DNA from: Candidatus Aminicenantota bacterium
GTDB lineage: Bacteria > Acidobacteriota > Aminicenantia > Aminicenantales > JAFGBC01
Length of the DNA: 6,137 nucleotides
Reading direction: 5' to 3'
NCBI GenBank assembly: GCA_016933355.1
Contig: JAFGBC010000015.1
Coordinates: 1-6,137, forward strand
The notes beneath the pieces are model-generated. The model saw nothing but the letters and a program-made list of their open reading frames with translations. It was not told the DNA's origin and made no database searches. Shown one piece after another: positions 1 to 6,026 of this stretch. How positions within the stretch are numbered: the stretch's first letter is position 1; each line of letters opens with the position of its first letter. Position numbers and translations under genes: made by a program.

Positions 1-85
1 TGACCGCTGTCGCGCCGAAATCGACCGGGATAGCGTCGGGCTCCTTGTGAGCGAGCGCCGCGACGAACCGCTCTTGGCTGGTCAT
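1..85 (-). CDS. Uroporphyrinogen decarboxylase-like protein, N-terminal fragment (runs off the left edge)
   Basis: Only the first 28 codons are present, starting at an ATG (complement of 83-85). The peptide begins MTSQERFVAALAHKEPDAIP and continues VDFGATAV. This is the usual opening of the UroD-like superfamily: an 'M-S-R-E-R-hydrophobic-AL-x-H-x-EPDR(V/I)PVD' block followed by a glycine-rich strand. The superfamily includes true HemE, which makes coproporphyrinogen III, and the MtaA/CmuA-type corrinoid methyltransferases. The ALAHKEPDAIPVDFG wording looks more like the methyltransferase-like and uncharacterised catabolic branch than HemE, but 28 residues cannot settle this. The start lies 18 bases after the glycosidase stop, so it is probably the third gene of the operon. 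The Shine-Dalgarno match before this ATG is poor, so translation may depend on coupling. The coding frame and family are fairly sure; the exact function is not. Confidence 0.72.
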   Translation of the reverse strand, partial: MTSQERFVAALAHKEPDAIPVDFGATAV

Positions 86-103
86 GGATTCACATCACAA
101 TCG

Positions 104-2332
104 TTACCTTACCAGAGGGAGGACGGCTTCGATGAGGCCGTCCTCGGCCGTGACCTCGGGCTTGGCGGCGCCGGCCCAGGCGCCGAGGTGGATGACGATC
201 CGCTTCATGTCGGCGCCCGGGGGCTTCTCGACCCGGAGCGTCGCGTGGCGGCCGTCGTCGTCGACGCGGAGCAGGAGGGAGACCGGCCCGAAATCGGTCG
301 CCACGCCTTTGAGCTCGGTCGTCGCGCCGGCCGCCAGCCACGTCCGCGGGATCCCCTCGAGGAGATGGAGCTCGCGCCCGCGCTCGAGCACGACGAGGTT
401 CCGGACGAGGCGGATGAACTCGGCGCTCGCCCAGTTGTGAGGCATGTCCCCGACGAATCGCCTCTCCGTGTCCTTCCCCCGCGGCGGCTGCTCCTCGCGC
501 CAGGCCCGGAGCGGAGAGGCGTGATTCGCGAAGGCGTAAAGGATACGGGCGGCCTTCTCGCCGCGGCCTAGCCAGAGCTGGGCGTGCCCGTAGAACGACG
601 CGAAATAATTCCAGATGCCGTCGGGCATCCAGCCCGTGCCCAAGACCAGCCCTTCGGCCTCGCTCCGCTCGAGCAGCGCCATCGTCCCCAGGGCCAACGG
701 ATCACGGACGTCGAAGAGCTTGCCCGGATAGACGGCATGGCAGAACGCCCACTGTCCGCGCACGGGAGCGACCGCCGGGTCCGGCCTCATCAGGATCGGA
801 AGATACGACATCTTTCCGTCGATCGGTCTGGAATCCCGCTTCGCCGCCCTCCTAAACGTCTCCAGGAAATCCTCGTATTCGGCCTCCCAGTCCTCGAGCT
901 CGGCCGCGCCGACGAGGCGGGCGGCCTCGACGGCCGCCTTGAGCCCGGCCAGGTTCCAGTAGACGTTCGTGTATTCGGGGACGACGCCGCCGATCCCGCC
1001 GTCGGGAAAGCCGGCGGGCATCAGGCCGGCCTCGGGCGCGTTCGGGTTCGCCCGGCTCTCGCGCCGCAGCCGGCGGATGACTTCGACGACCCGGCGGACG
1101 GTCTCCCAGTTCCTCCGGAGCCAGGCCACGTCCCGGGTCAGCAGGGCGTGTCGGTAAAGGAGATAGAGGACGATCCCGTTCTCCTTCCAGTACTTGTCGA
1201 GGATCTCGAACGACCCGTCCGGCTTCTGCCGCGTCAGGAGGTGGCGAATCCCCATCCGAGCCTCGCCGCTCCTTCCGAGGAACGTCATGGCCTCGAGAAT
1301 GAAGCAGCCGTCCACGACCCACAGCCCGCGGTAGCAGGTCGGCCCGACCTGGAAGACGGGGAGCCCCTCCTTGACCTCGCGCGACTGGTAAATGTTGCGG
1401 ATGGAGGCGTCGATGAGGTCCTGGACGTCGGGGTCAGCGACCCGGATGACGTTATAGGGCAAAGGAAGGGCATGCCAGTAGGCCGCGGCGCGCCGCTCCT
1501 GGACGGCCGCCCAACCCGTGTCGACGTCTCCCGCGTCGTAGCCGTGGGCGACATAGACGGCCAGCTGCTCGACGGAGGGCGGGAAGACGAGGACGGCCTC
1601 GTTCGCCGAGGGAACAAAGAGCTCCCAGGGAGCGCTCGCGCTCAGGAAGCGGCGGCCGTCGCGGTAGAGGCCGAGGTCGCGGCGCTTGAACGTGAATTGA
1701 CCTTCGGCCTCGACCCGGATTTCAATCGCGCCCTCGGCGCCCGGTTTGCGGACGACGAGGAGATCGCCGCGCGGCCGCGGCGCTCCCGCCGCGATGTCGC
1801 GCGGCAAGAAGCCGGGGAGCTCCTGGTCGTCGCCGGGGACGACGGCCATGGCTTTCCAGGAACAGCGCTCCCGGCCCTCCGCGTCGAGGAGCGCGGTCTC
1901 GACGACGGGGACGCGGGCGTCGGGCATCGCCTGAACCGTCCGCGCCGGCCTGAAATCCCTGACGGCGACCGAGATCCGCGTCGCGAACCCCGGCGTCTCG
2001 CCGCCTCGATAATCGTAGAGGAGGGTCCCGTCGTCGGACAGCAGCGTCTTGAGCGCATCGTCGGGCAGGCCGATCGTGGACTGCCAGGCGGCCGGGGCAT
2101 AGCGGAAATCGACGGTGCAGGCGTCGAGCACGGCGGCGTCGAGGGGCGCAGGCGCGGCCTCGCGCTTGAAGGACAGGCCTCCCTTGCCGGAGCAAGCCGC
2201 CGATGCGAAGAGGAGGAGAACGAGGGCGGACGCGACGACGCGCGCGAGGCCGGCGTCCGGCCGCGCCTCGGGCGTCGCGCGACGGCGCCGGCGCGGGAAC
2301 GGTGCGGACGGCCGGCGCTTCTCCGGCGTCAC
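104..2332 (-). CDS. Lipoprotein of the six-hairpin (alpha/alpha)6 glycosidase type
   Basis: The product is 742 residues. The GTG start (complement of 2330-2332) overlaps the permease stop as GTGA. A GGAAGGAGG Shine-Dalgarno ends 8 bases before it, and there is no other ATG, GTG or TTG codon before the lipobox. An unusually long Arg-rich N-region (1-31) precedes a hydrophobic core (32-43) and lipobox ASAAC with Cys47, so it is probably a membrane-anchored lipoprotein facing the periplasm or outside. Residues about 60-270 look beta-rich. Residues about 290-660 look like an alpha/alpha-barrel with blocks typical of six-hairpin glycosidases: CYRGLWVVDGCFILEA (333-348), QKPDGSFE (369-376), PEYTNVYWNLAGL (452-464), TGWMPDGIWNYFASFYGHA (566-584), GDMPHNWASAEFIRLVRN (628-645) and LHLLEGIPRTWL (655-666). 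A short beta-domain closes the chain. Candidate acidic active-site residues are Asp341, Asp571 and Glu638; I cannot assign a GH family or substrate. The usual WxRDG motif reads WVVDG here. The fold is fairly sure, hydrolase activity is inferred. Confidence 0.82.
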   Translation of the reverse strand: MTPEKRRPSAPFPRRRRRATPEARPDAGLARVVASALVLLLFASAACSGKGGLSFKREAAPAPLDAAVLDACTVDFRYAPAAWQSTIGLPDDALKTLLSDDGTLLYDYRGGETPGFATRISVAVRDFRPARTVQAMPDARVPVVETALLDAEGRERCSWKAMAVVPGDDQELPGFLPRDIAAGAPRPRGDLLVVRKPGAEGAIEIRVEAEGQFTFKRRDLGLYRDGRRFLSASAPWELFVPSANEAVLVFPPSVEQLAVYVAHGYDAGDVDTGWAAVQERRAAAYWHALPLPYNVIRVADPDVQDLIDASIRNIYQSREVKEGLPVFQVGPTCYRGLWVVDGCFILEAMTFLGRSGEARMGIRHLLTRQKPDGSFEILDKYWKENGIVLYLLYRHALLTRDVAWLRRNWETVRRVVEVIRRLRRESRANPNAPEAGLMPAGFPDGGIGGVVPEYTNVYWNLAGLKAAVEAARLVGAAELEDWEAEYEDFLETFRRAAKRDSRPIDGKMSYLPILMRPDPAVAPVRGQWAFCHAVYPGKLFDVRDPLALGTMALLERSEAEGLVLGTGWMPDGIWNYFASFYGHAQLWLGRGEKAARILYAFANHASPLRAWREEQPPRGKDTERRFVGDMPHNWASAEFIRLVRNLVVLERGRELHLLEGIPRTWLAAGATTELKGVATDFGPVSLLLRVDDDGRHATLRVEKPPGADMKRIVIHLGAWAGAAKPEVTAEDGLIEAVLPLVR

Positions 2333-2349
2333 GGCTTCGGCCTCCTTCC
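2329..2349 (-). promoter_or_regulatory. Translational coupling junction: strong RBS and GTGA stop/start overlap
   Basis: On the minus strand the motif GGAAGGAGG (2349-2341) lies inside the last permease codons. After an 8-base spacer comes GTG (2332-2330), the glycosidase start, whose last two bases are shared with the TGA stop of the permease (2331-2329). A nearly complete anti-Shine-Dalgarno match at normal spacing, together with the four-base overlap, decides the start of the downstream gene. It also implies that ribosomes finishing the permease re-initiate on the glycosidase. Confidence 0.85.
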
Positions 2350-3666
2350 GGAGTACCAGCGCCTCATGCCGTAAAAAGCGGGGAGACCCGTAGCGAGCAT
2401 GACGGCGCCGATCAAGGCCTCCCGCGTCTGGGTCAGCAGCACGTTCAAGGAGATCCCGACGAGGAAGACGACGAAGACGGCGGGCAGGACGGGATAGAAG
2501 GGGACGCGGTAGCCGTCGTAGACGGTCCCCTCGCGCCGGGCCCGCCGCCGGAGCGCGAAAACCATCGCGGCGACGACCGCGATGGCGAGGCTGTCGAGGA
2601 ACATCACATAGCTGACGATCTTCTCGAAGGTGCCCAGAAAAAAGATCAAAACGAGAATGACGCCGCCCAGGAACAGGAGCCCGTACTCCTGGGTCTGGGT
2701 GCGCGGGTTGACGCGGCGGAAGAAGGGCGGCAGTGTCCGGTCCTCGGCCATGGCGTAGTAGGCGCGCGGGATCTGCATCAGCGTGACGTTGAGGAATCCC
2801 ATGGCCGAGAGGAAGATGGCCGCCGAAACGAGCAGGGCGCCGCCGGGGCCGAACAGGGCGCGGGCGGTCTCGGCGGCCACGAGCTTGGCGCCCGCGACGC
2901 CGGGCAGCCCCAGGACCTTGAGGTAGGCGGCGTTGATGAGCAGGTAGCAGGCGATGATGACGGCGATCCCGGCCAGGATGGCGCGCGGCATGTTGCGCTT
3001 CGCCCCCCGGATGTCGGCCCCGAAGTTGATCGTGCACTGGTAGCCGCCGTAGGTGTAGAAGACCGAGATGAACCCGATCGCGAGCCCGACCCACCACGGC
3101 CGCTCGAAGGGAAGGGCGCCGGAGGTCGCGGCCGGGGCCCCGGCGGCGAGGCCGGCCAGGGCCAGGCCGCCGATGAGGACGACCTTGAGCAGGCTGAGGA
3201 CGTTCTGGGCCCAGGCGCCCGTCTTGATCCCCAGGTAGTTGATGACGAGCAGGACGAGCATCAGCCCGGCCGCCGTGAGCTGGACGGCGAGCTGGGTCCG
3301 GAGCCGCTCGGGCAGGAAGAGCGGGGTCAGGTATTCGGCGCCGATGATGGCTACGGCCGCGCCGCCCGCCCCGTTGACCATCAGGACGTTCGTCCAGTTG
3401 AGCAGGAAGGCCGGGACGGAGCCGGCGTTGACGGCGACGACCTTGTAGAACGCGCCGGGCGCGGGGAAGCGGGCCCCGATCTCGGCGAAGGTCAGCGCGC
3501 CCATCAGGCTGATCAGGCCGCCCAGTCCCCAGGCCGCCAGGAACAGGAGCGGCGTCCGGGTCGAAGACGCGACCATGGCCGGCGTCCGGAAGATCCCGAT
3601 GCCGATGACGAGACTGACCACGATCATGGTCAGGTCGAAGGTTGTCAGCTTGGGCTTGATGGTCAC
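2329..3666 (-). CDS. APC-superfamily amino-acid/amine permease
   Basis: The product is 445 residues, the usual length for a 12-helix APC-family (amino acid-polyamine-organocation) secondary transporter of the inner membrane. It starts at GTG (complement of 3664-3666), with GGAGG at 3680-3676 nine bases upstream. Hydrophobic segments fall near residues 11-30, 39-61, 83-111, 126-145, 153-175, 190-210, 228-250, 277-297, 326-345, 348-371, 392-410 and 416-433. Family marks are the broken first helix VIGIGIFRTPAMVA (20-33), the GALTFAEIGARFPAPGAFY block (56-74) of helix 2 and the following loop, FYTYGGYQ (203-210) in helix 6, and the loop DIRGAKRNMPRAI (218-230) that follows it. The overall look is closest to the LAT-like branch that carries neutral or cationic amino acids, usually by proton symport or exchange. 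The substrate is not readable. It is the first gene of the operon and is translationally coupled to the glycosidase, which is an unusual partner for an amino-acid carrier. Confidence 0.92.
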   Translation of the reverse strand: MTIKPKLTTFDLTMIVVSLVIGIGIFRTPAMVASSTRTPLLFLAAWGLGGLISLMGALTFAEIGARFPAPGAFYKVVAVNAGSVPAFLLNWTNVLMVNGAGGAAVAIIGAEYLTPLFLPERLRTQLAVQLTAAGLMLVLLVINYLGIKTGAWAQNVLSLLKVVLIGGLALAGLAAGAPAATSGALPFERPWWVGLAIGFISVFYTYGGYQCTINFGADIRGAKRNMPRAILAGIAVIIACYLLINAAYLKVLGLPGVAGAKLVAAETARALFGPGGALLVSAAIFLSAMGFLNVTLMQIPRAYYAMAEDRTLPPFFRRVNPRTQTQEYGLLFLGGVILVLIFFLGTFEKIVSYVMFLDSLAIAVVAAMVFALRRRARREGTVYDGYRVPFYPVLPAVFVVFLVGISLNVLLTQTREALIGAVMLATGLPAFYGMRRWYSGRRPKP

Positions 3667-3693
3667 GCGGTCGCGCCTCCGGATATCAGGACA

Positions 3694-3722
3694 ATTCTAT
3701 CCATCCCTTCCGGAATTGCCAA
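3694..3722 (-). promoter_or_regulatory. Sigma-70-type promoter of the permease operon
   Basis: On the minus strand TTGGCA (3722-3717, five of six bases of TTGACA) is followed by exactly 17 bases and TAGAAT (3699-3694, five of six bases of TATAAT). A run of eight T (3731-3724) sits immediately upstream of the -35 box, where an UP element would be. The predicted transcript start is near 3687. That leaves a leader of about 20 bases containing the GGAGG ribosome site of the permease. In DNA this GC-rich a match of this quality is unlikely by chance, but it has not been tested experimentally. Confidence 0.7.
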
Positions 3723-3723
3723 G

Positions 3724-3950
3724 AAAAAAAAGCGGCGCGCGAGTCTCGCTAATTTCGTGATGTTTAGGACTATGGAAGCGGTCTTCGCTCCCGATTCCGG
3801 TCAAAATCGCCAGAGGCGCTCTTTCTCCTCGGGTGGGCTCGGGGCAGGATGGCTCGAAGGCGCGTTCGCTTTCCCCGGCGAGGAAAGCTTCACTCGATTC
3901 GAGCCTCCGCTCCCGAATGAAGACTCTAGTCCTCATTTGGTCCCTGCCCG
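3724..3950 (-). other. Candidate structured RNA or dispersed intergenic element
   Basis: This sequence lies between the WD40 gene and the permease promoter. Read on the minus strand, nested stems can be drawn. P1 is GGGCAGG (3949-3943) with CCTGCCC (3848-3842). Inside it is hairpin P2, AATGAGGAC (3937-3929) with GTCTTCATT (3924-3916) and a TAGA loop. Also inside is P3, GGCTCGAA (3905-3898) with TTCGAGCC (3858-3851), which encloses P3b, GCTTTCC (3888-3882) with GGAAAGC (3874-3868). Further small hairpins follow (for example 3791-3774), and the segment ends at a T8 tract (3731-3724). The non-Watson-Crick pairs (3932/3921, 3881/3875, 3942/3849) are G-U on the minus-strand RNA but A-C on the other strand, which favours minus-strand transcription. 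A minus reading frame (ATG at 3963-3961, 88 codons, stop at 3697) spans it, but its AGA/AGG/AGT/GGA-rich codon use is unlike the neighbours. From 3951 to 4049 I see only a G/C run and no clear terminator. Confidence 0.4.
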
Positions 3951-4049
3951 CTCCGGCTCTCATACGGCCTTCTTCGCCATCCTCCCCTCGGCCCAACGTT
4001 GCGTAATGTTATCAGGGGGGCCCGTTCTCCTTTGTCCGGTCAAGCAGGA

Positions 4050-5792
4050 TTAGGGCATATAGCGTTTTTCGTAGAGCGGCACGAAGGCGCGCGCTTCCTC
4101 GTCCGAATCGAACAGGAAGACGCCGACGTCGTCGAACCAGGCCGCCGAGCCGTCGTGCGGGGCCGCGCCCCGGGCCTGGCCCAGGTAGAGCCGGACGCTC
4201 CCGGTGCCGGGCGGGATGCGGTAGGCGCCCCAGACGGCGCCCCATTCGCCGGGCGTCCGGACGGCGTGAAGCATGGTCTTGGCCGTAAGGCGGGCGGTCA
4301 GGTCGCGGTCGTCCTCGGCGCTCGCCATCTCGCCCGAGAGGAGGGGGAGGTCGGTCCGGTCGCCGCCCGTGCCGATCCGCTCGCAGGCCGCGAGGGCGAT
4401 GACCAGGACGGTCCGTCCCGTCGAGCCCGAGATGTCGACGACCTGGCGGAGCGAGCCGCCGTTCCGGACCGAGAAATAGGGGTCGCCGTCCTCGGTCCGG
4501 TCGACCGCGGCCTCGCCGTCCGGCTGCCAGTCTCTCGTCCCGCGGTTCGCGCTCGGGTTCTTGATGAGGTTGGTCCGTTTCTCGAAGACTAGGAATTCGG
4601 GCGCCGCGGCCGACGCGGTTTCGCCGGAGTCCTCCGGTGTTTCTTCTTCAACCGTTTCGTCGGCGGCCGGCTCGACCGGCGCGGCCTCCTCCTCGCCCTC
4701 CCCGGCGGCCGGGGCCGGCGGACTGGCCCTCCAGAGAATGATCTTGGCGTCTTCGCCGCCGCTGGCCAAGAGGCGGCCGTCCCGGCTGAAGGCCAGGCTG
4801 ACGGGCGGGCGGGCGTGGCCTTCGAGCTTCGCTTGGAGCGCGCCGGTCGCCCGCTCCCAGATGTAAACCGCCTTGTCCTGGTGGGCGGTCGCGAGCGACC
4901 CGCCGTCCGGACTGAAGCGGACGGAGCGGGTGGGCGCGTCCGGAACGGACCAGCCGCGGAGCGGCTTCCCGGACTTAGCGTCGAGGACGACGATGCCGCC
5001 GTCGTCGAACCCGGCCGCCAGATACCGGCCGTCGGGGCTGAAATCAAGCGAAACGGCCGAGGCGCTTTCGGCGTCCCGGCCCGTGCGCGCGACCCGCGGC
5101 GTCCAGCGGCCGACGCTCCAGAGGGCGACGGCGTTCGCCCGTCCGGCGCCGGCCAGCCTTTTCCCGGCCGGATCATAGGCGAGGAGCCGGGCGTCGAAAG
5201 CTCCCTCGAGCGTCCTGAGGATGGCGCTCGACTCGACCTCCCAGACGTCGACGGGTTTGCGGAAGGCCGTCACGGCCAGGAGCCGCCCGTCCGGGCTGAG
5301 GGCGATCGCGTCGCCGGCGTTCTTGAGGGTGGCGATGACGGGGCCGATCGCGCCCTCCTCGAGCGCGTAGGTCGTGACGGCGCCCGCGGCGTCCGCGGCC
5401 AGAAGCCTGTTGCGGCCGGCGTCGAGCGCGATGGACCGGACGCGGCTCGGGGTCGGGACCGACGACACCTCGCGGCCGTCGAGCGGGTCCCAGGTCCGGA
5501 TCGTCCCGTCGCCGTAGCTGACCGAGATCAGGATTCCGCCGTCCGGCGTGAAGGCGAGCGCGCTGACGTCGCCCTGATGGCCTTCGAGGGTCAGGCGGGC
5601 GGCCGGAGGTTCGAGCGTCGAGTAGAACGGCTCTACGGCGGTCGGGATGAGCTGCGGGGCGCCGGCGGTCTCGGCTTCGGCGGCTTCCTTGTCCGCTTCC
5701 GGGGCCTTGCCCGGCCTGCACGAAACCGAAGCGAGGAGGGCAAGCGCGGCGGCGAGGGCCGGGAGGATTACGGCCCGCCTTTTCCTTTTCAC
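4050..5792 (-). CDS. WD40-propeller lipoprotein with C-terminal jelly-roll-like domain
   Basis: The product is 580 residues. I chose the GTG start (complement of 5790-5792) because GGGAG lies 7 bases upstream and because it puts a basic N-region and hydrophobic stretch (1-24) directly before Cys25 (LLASVSC). This is a probable lipoprotein signal, although Ser at -3 is not ideal. After a charged Ala/Glu-rich spacer come seven WD40 repeats: about 66-110, 111-148, 152-192, 193-236, 243-280, 283-320 and 321-358. Most carry an F-S-P-D-G-type turn (for example 251-255 and 293-297), and several end in W-D or I-W/L-W. Seven blades make one closed propeller. An acidic linker (about 359-400) leads to residues 404-562, which begin TNLIKNPSANRGTRDW and end SAAWFDDVGVFLF. 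That pattern is typical of galactose-binding-like/CBM4_9 or F-box-associated beta-sandwiches. It is probably an extracytoplasmic scaffold or ligand-binding protein. The ligand and partner are unknown, and no catalytic motif is visible. Confidence 0.85.
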   Translation of the reverse strand: MKRKRRAVILPALAAALALLASVSCRPGKAPEADKEAAEAETAGAPQLIPTAVEPFYSTLEPPAARLTLEGHQGDVSALAFTPDGGILISVSYGDGTIRTWDPLDGREVSSVPTPSRVRSIALDAGRNRLLAADAAGAVTTYALEEGAIGPVIATLKNAGDAIALSPDGRLLAVTAFRKPVDVWEVESSAILRTLEGAFDARLLAYDPAGKRLAGAGRANAVALWSVGRWTPRVARTGRDAESASAVSLDFSPDGRYLAAGFDDGGIVVLDAKSGKPLRGWSVPDAPTRSVRFSPDGGSLATAHQDKAVYIWERATGALQAKLEGHARPPVSLAFSRDGRLLASGGEDAKIILWRASPPAPAAGEGEEEAAPVEPAADETVEEETPEDSGETASAAAPEFLVFEKRTNLIKNPSANRGTRDWQPDGEAAVDRTEDGDPYFSVRNGGSLRQVVDISGSTGRTVLVIALAACERIGTGGDRTDLPLLSGEMASAEDDRDLTARLTAKTMLHAVRTPGEWGAVWGAYRIPPGTGSVRLYLGQARGAAPHDGSAAWFDDVGVFLFDSDEEARAFVPLYEKRYMP

Positions 5793-5824
5793 GGCGTCTC
5801 TCCCTTGACGATCCTTACTCAAGA

Positions 5825-5853
5825 AGTGTATCTGTTTTCGCGAGCCTCCACAA
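5825..5853 (-). promoter_or_regulatory. Weak candidate promoter of the WD40 lipoprotein gene
   Basis: On the minus strand TTGTGG (5853-5848) is followed by 17 bases and TACACT (5830-5825). Only three and four of six bases match consensus, but the spacing is ideal and it lies 33 bases before the GTG start. The AT-rich arm of the neighbouring inverted-repeat element (5864-5892) is an alternative source of a -10 box. Confidence 0.3.
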
Positions 5854-5863
5854 GCGCCGGAAT

Positions 5864-5972
5864 AATTCTGGGGACACCATACTGAATTATTTTGCATAAT
5901 CCACGAGCGGACCTATGCCGTCATGCATCTTCGGGACAGGCTCAAATAATTGAGTATGGTGTCCCCAGAATT
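5864..5972. mobile_element. 109-bp inverted-repeat element (REP/MITE-like)
   Basis: Two 29-base arms, 5864-5892 and 5944-5972, are reverse complements of each other at 28 of 29 positions (the mismatch involves 5884). The shared core reads CTGGGGACACCATACT, followed after one variable base by AATTATTT. The arms enclose 51 bases (5893-5943) containing a smaller inverted pair, TGCAT (5893-5897) and ATGCA (5923-5927). The AT-rich arms stand out from the GC-rich surroundings. From memory, this GGGGACACCATACT palindrome occurs near genes of IS200-like/REP-associated tyrosine (Y1) transposases, so this is probably a non-autonomous or relic unit. No transposase gene and no target-site duplication is visible, as expected for that class. 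The element sits in the intergenic space between two divergent genes. The structure is read directly; the family is inferred. Confidence 0.75.
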
Positions 5973-5991
5973 TGTTTTAAATGCCGGGCGG

Positions 5992-6020
5992 TTGATGCGG
6001 TGGAGGCGTTCGGCTATCAT
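5992..6020 (+). promoter_or_regulatory. Candidate promoter of the GlmU gene, giving a leaderless transcript
   Basis: TTGATG (5992-5997, four of six consensus bases) is followed by 17 bases and TATCAT (6015-6020, five of six). Transcription would start about seven bases after the -10 box, at or within a base of the A of the ATG at 6027. No Shine-Dalgarno lies at normal distance from that ATG; the nearest GGAGG (6002-6006) is 20 bases away. Confidence 0.5.
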
Positions 6021-6026
6021 GTCGCC

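Noticed and set aside
584..2374. Plus-strand open frame of 596 codons
   Set aside because: It lies antisense to the glycosidase gene, has low-complexity Arg/Asp/Gly/Glu-rich translation with no recognisable domain, and is the expected stop-free shadow in very GC-rich DNA.
2333..3097. Extension of the glycosidase frame to 997 codons
   Set aside because: The first 255 codons are antisense-free but lie in another frame of the permease gene. They are Arg/Pro-rich nonsense, and the coupled GTG at 2332 with its strong ribosome site is the credible start.
3697..3996. Minus-strand open frame of 99 codons (TTG start, or ATG at 3963) as a protein gene
   Set aside because: Codon use differs from the neighbours (AGA, AGG, AGT, GGA common), no domain is recognised, the frame reads through the structured region and ends inside the permease promoter. 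A coding role is not excluded but is less likely than a repeat or RNA.
4000..4049. Rho-independent terminator directly after the WD40 stop
   Set aside because: There is a run of C/G and an imperfect AACATT/AACGTT pair, but no stable stem followed by a T run, so no terminator is called there.
2203..4053. Plus-strand open frame of 616 codons
   Set aside because: It runs antisense through the permease and across the intergenic gap. Its translation is dominated by Asp/Glu/Gly/Arg with no domain, whereas the minus strand encodes a clear 12-helix transporter.
4815..5885. Plus-strand open frame of 356 codons
   Set aside because: It is antisense to the WD40 repeats. The repeated PSGxxR-like stretches are merely the complement of the FSPDG codons.
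5793..5897. Upstream ATG (5897) adding 35 residues to the WD40 protein
   Set aside because: The extension is translated from the inverted-repeat element, has no ribosome site and would bury the lipoprotein signal. The GTG at 5792 has a good Shine-Dalgarno.
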